From UTPRO1 sp031400185 (GTDB lineage: Bacteria; Desulfobacterota; Binatia; UTPRO1), in the NCBI GenBank assembly GCA_031400185.1, contig JANNPN010000088.1:1-15440 (forward strand): 15,440 nt of DNA, in the 5' to 3' direction. The position numbers and the translations under genes are program-made. Shown here piece after piece: positions 13,901-15,440 of this stretch. Every line of letters begins with the position of its first letter. Position 1 is the first letter of the stretch. The notes below the pieces were generated by a model. It searched no databases, had not been told where the DNA came from, and was given only the letters and a program-made list of their open reading frames with translations.

Positions 13901-14711
13901 CATGCCGCGCGTCGAGGTGCTGTCGCCGCCGCCCGCGCCGGTGGTGGAAGCCGGCGGTCATCGTATCCTCGAAGCGGACCCCCTCGTCCGGGACCGGGTC
14001 GCCGCCGCGCTTGCGGAGGAGCTCCCCGCCGACACGGCCAGCATGCTCTTCGTCGCGAACCTTCTGAGCGCGCTTCCCGATCGTCTGCCCGAGCTCGAGG
14101 CGGTCGTGCAGGAAGGCGGCGCCCTCGTCGCCTATGCCGCGGCCGCAGGGCGGAGCCGCATCCTCGGTGCGGTGCGCTGCTTCACGTCCCCGCCCGCGCC
14201 CGAGGCGATGCTCGCCGCGGTGTCCAAGCTCGGCACCGGGCGCCGTCTCATCTCGCTCTCCGACGACGTCGACGGTCTCATTCCGCTGAAGGTCGCGCTC
14301 AGCAAGGGCGGCCACTCCATCTCGATGGCCTGCGATCCGAAGCAGGCGATGGACCTCCTCGGGATGCTGACGCCGGACGCGGTCTACGTCGATCTGCGCA
14401 CCGCGCCCGGGACCGCCGCGACGTTCCTCGAAGCGCTCGCGCTCGAGAGCGGCCGCACCCCGACGTTCCTCGTGTGCGGCGACGACCCGAACACGACGCT
14501 CCGCCGCGTGCTCGAGCCGCTGCTCCGGCCAAGCCCCCTCGACGCCCCGAACCTCGCCCGCGTCTGCGCGACGATCTTGAATCCGCCGGCGCCGGACACG
14601 AGCGCACGCACGCCCCAATCCCGCGTCGTCCGCCCGCTCACCAGCAAAACGGTTCCCACGCCGGCGGCCCGGAAACCCGTCCCGCGCCGAGTCCTGACGA
14701 AGCGCCGCTAG
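10926..14711 (+). CDS. GAF / long coiled-coil / double pseudo-receiver scaffold protein
   Basis: A 1261-residue cytoplasmic protein. After a Pro/Ser-rich start (residues 1 to about 35), residues about 37-200 look like a GAF domain: helix LIERITSLQLKMAPLDVLAD, strand AGALLLYHSEDSSLRLIASR, then LACIPLYRGPLPVGVVLVIA. Residues about 224-959 are a nearly continuous coiled coil, very rich in Glu, Ala and Arg. A Pro/Ala/Val linker follows (about 962-1009). The C-terminus resembles two degenerate response-regulator receiver domains. The first ends in CFTSPPAPEAMLAAVSKL. The second starts RRLISLSDDVDG and has D1113/D1114 and the candidate phospho-acceptor D1156 in VYVDLR, but the usual Lys is replaced by Arg (LLRPSPLD). 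No kinase, HD, GGDEF or EAL domain is present, so a scaffolding or polar-organising role is more likely than catalysis. ATG 10926 is chosen because GGAG precedes it by six bases. Confidence 0.9.
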   Translation: MIPKRQTPRPTRSAPSPSAPPDIARGAAGPRPATYELIERITSLQLKMAPLDVLADGVVAPLLDAFAATAGALLLYHSEDSSLRLIASRGLSAQGREHIALLRAGAAGGWEIPLHGLMNRKAYIIERPHEHPFVPELIERDETRSPLNLACIPLYRGPLPVGVVLVIADRRPVTNTEIMTHVLVYDVLALALDAGLRARGDAPAPLPESVVSELTCDEWTDPRDTARSLEHELALVASERVELAERVGVLEAAHAEARGLLSAQKTLHRELLETERTEAARRIAELEQAMADEVARARQVAEQARANERASLDEQLALERNAAATTIRELETTLADREAAFATALQKLQSAVHEREVAIAERDARLNDVGGERDRVRQAATAAGDVVRSLHAEIERLKETHLGSEADHQRAFAEAQTAFERQMSELAMEHRRALERAETSYGGAIGELRVAEQRAAGLATDLAAVREEASGLKAERSQVLAALDAPGVEPATAVRALRERTAALEEQIGLLESSHDALERRFAAEMEAAEGRLSVQRREFHEVHAAHERAMDDRATDHRNALEAVRAAARREIEEAEAAQRAQIADVQADAQHKVELERFDGQQRLDAARIEAREHLDAVRSAHAEVLARATTAEARVEVLTEELITVRDEATRLSAERADVLAAVDDPSAEPATVIRALRDQVAVLEGQVGMITAERSALERQSAAETQAAEARLADALAHAETRIAETRAAGQTSIEDARRAAETTLAELRSVLAERDTQLAVHEQTLRELGDEREQTRRAAVETTDALRRSQAEGERLRVELGSSEGAARDARVQVAATAARLAELERELTGAKSELGRLHEERARVLAAVDDSGTEPVAVIRALREQTAALEAQVRTLTDERTHVTGRAAAERAALEAKLAAAESERSEADTHRTHQSGRIAALELDLISSEKMLASARRQLDAAVERARAQAKESLVMPAPPSEPVVAAPASRPAPQPPPAVEVAPAMPRVEVLSPPPAPVVEAGGHRILEADPLVRDRVAAALAEELPADTASMLFVANLLSALPDRLPELEAVVQEGGALVAYAAAAGRSRILGAVRCFTSPPAPEAMLAAVSKLGTGRRLISLSDDVDGLIPLKVALSKGGHSISMACDPKQAMDLLGMLTPDAVYVDLRTAPGTAATFLEALALESGRTPTFLVCGDDPNTTLRRVLEPLLRPSPLDAPNLARVCATILNPPAPDTSARTPQSRVVRPLTSKTVPTPAARKPVPRRVLTKRR
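12339..12530 (+). repeat. 64-residue coil-interrupting motif, copy 1
   Basis: Encodes residues 472-535 of the scaffold protein, starting LKAERSQVLAALDAPGVEPA. It aligns without gaps with copies 2 and 3. Confidence 0.85.
12888..13079 (+). repeat. 64-residue coil-interrupting motif, copy 2
   Basis: Encodes residues 655-718, starting LSAERADVLAAVDDPSAEPA. Shared positions include ER at 4-5, VLAA at 8-11, EP at 18-19, RALR at 24-27 and LE.Q at 33-36. It begins 183 residues after copy 1. Confidence 0.85.
13452..13643 (+). repeat. 64-residue coil-interrupting motif, copy 3
   Basis: Encodes residues 843-906, starting LHEERARVLAAVDDSGTEPV. It begins 188 residues after copy 2 and aligns without gaps. 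Confidence 0.85.
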
Positions 14712-14737
14712 GCAAGCGCGTAGCGCGAGCCGCCAAA

Positions 14738-14755
14738 GTGTCTTCGGCGAAACAC
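14738..14755. terminator. Small hairpin between convergent genes
   Basis: GTGT and TTC pair with ACAC and GAA around a GGC loop, with one bulged C, between the stop codons of the scaffold gene (14711) and the sulfatase gene (14782). No T-run is present, so its function is uncertain. Confidence 0.3.
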
Positions 14756-14781
14756 AGCCCGCGGCGCGTTTCAGCGCTCCG

Positions 14782-15440
14782 CTACTCGATGTAACCGAGG
14801 GCGCGCATTTTCTCGATGAGCTCTGGATCCGCCGCATTCTCCGGCGGCTTCGTGCCGATCCGGACCGCCGTCTTGCGGTGCAGCTCGATGAGCTCCGCGA
14901 GCTCGGGACAGCTGCCGGTCGGTCGCAGCTCGAAACGATCGGCGGCGCCGTAGCAGCTCGTCGTATTGGTCACGAGGTCGACGATCGCGGCCGCGCCGTC
15001 GCGTCGCACCGACACCTTGCGGACTTGCGTCCGGTCCATCCGATCGACTTCGCCGAAGATCGGCCGCGATTGCTCGGCCGGCAGGTCGTTGCCGGACACG
15101 GCCGCGCGGGCGCGCGGCACGAGGCTCGTGCCGCGTTGCTGCGGGAACGGCGGCAGGCCGAGCAGGTCGAGCACCGTCGGCGCGACGTCGAGCAGGCTCG
15201 CGGGGGTGGTGACCTCCGTCGGTGTGAGCAGTCCCGGCGCCGCGATCACGAGCGGGACGCGCAACACCTCCTGATACAGCGTGCGGCCGTGGCCGAGCCC
15301 GCCGTGCTCGCCGTGCTCGCCGAACTCCTCGCCGTGGTCCGACGTGATGATGACGAGTGTGTTGTCGTACGCACCGGTTTCCTCGAGGGCCAGTTGTACG
15401 TTCCCGGATTCGTTCTGGAGGAGTTGCAGCACATCGCGCG
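14782..15440 (-). CDS. Sulfatase (alkaline-phosphatase-like superfamily), C-terminal part, runs off the right edge
   Basis: The frame is open from 15440 and ends at 14782, so only about 219 C-terminal residues are visible; the GTG at 15432 is internal, not a start. The visible part begins QLLQNESGNVQLALEETGAY and then has DNTLVIITSDHGEEFGEHGE, in which the DH pair supplies metal ligands of the sulfatase fold. LYQEVLRVPLVIAAPG and LLDVAPTVLDLLGLP are further hallmark segments. The end ELIEKMRALGYIE is common in sulfatases of this type. The C/SxPxR formylglycine motif would lie upstream outside the window, so activity cannot be judged. Sulfate ester hydrolysis on a polysaccharide or lipid is the usual role; a phosphoethanolamine transferase is less likely because of the ALGY end. 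It converges on the scaffold gene. Confidence 0.88.
   Translation of the reverse strand, partial: RDVLQLLQNESGNVQLALEETGAYDNTLVIITSDHGEEFGEHGEHGGLGHGRTLYQEVLRVPLVIAAPGLLTPTEVTTPASLLDVAPTVLDLLGLPPFPQQRGTSLVPRARAAVSGNDLPAEQSRPIFGEVDRMDRTQVRKVSVRRDGAAAIVDLVTNTTSCYGAADRFELRPTGSCPELAELIELHRKTAVRIGTKPPENAADPELIEKMRALGYIE

Noticed and set aside
1..15440. CRISPR array, insertion sequence or prophage
   Set aside because: No regularly spaced direct repeats, no transposase, integrase or Cas motifs, and no terminal inverted repeats of convincing length were seen.

Overview
The window is a visibly GC-rich bacterial chromosome segment with strong third-position G/C bias. No ribosomal or other firm phylogenetic marker is present. 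A GAF/coiled-coil scaffold protein, small secreted Cys-rich proteins with the ECPGGTC style of motif, a choice-of-anchor-Q type beta-helix protein and a CYP153-type P450 together resemble environmental lineages formerly called Deltaproteobacteria (for example Candidatus Binatia or Myxococcota-like genomes). That placement is inference only.

Positions 1-3748 hold envelope or exopolysaccharide glycosylation genes: an N-terminal fragment that looks glycosyltransferase-associated (minus), a GT4 glycosyltransferase (plus), a GT2 glycosyltransferase (minus, convergent with the GT4 gene) and a second GT2 (plus, divergent from the first). At the left edge the minus strand changes frame into what reads as a class III nucleotidyl cyclase fragment, so the junction near 40-65 is suspect. 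None of the glycosyltransferase genes has a clear Shine-Dalgarno sequence, and one GT2 gene has a perfect TATAAT 8 nt before its GTG start, suggesting a leaderless transcript.

Positions 3879-5148 encode a CYP153-like cytochrome P450 (alkane or fatty-acid terminal hydroxylase type). It is complete except for one extra G in a G4 run at 4316-4319, which breaks the frame. Positions 5398-8272 hold a Cys-containing secreted protein, a formyltransferase-fold enzyme (possible sugar N-formyltransferase, a functional match to the glycosyltransferases), a tRNA-Leu 3'-half remnant, and a 99-residue secreted Cys-rich protein. Positions 8487-9810 hold a secreted parallel beta-helix protein and an intact tRNA-Leu(CAA).

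Positions 10023-14711 hold a divergent pair: a periplasmic HEAT-repeat protein (minus, GTG start fixed by its Shine-Dalgarno) and a 1261-residue GAF / coiled-coil / double pseudo-receiver protein (plus). The coil of the latter is interrupted by three gapless copies of a 64-residue motif. The window ends in the C-terminal part of a sulfatase (minus) that runs off the right edge.

The most distinctive item is the GAF/coiled-coil/pseudo-receiver protein with its three internal motif copies. The best defined defects are the P450 frameshift, the tRNA-Leu remnant and the left-edge junction.
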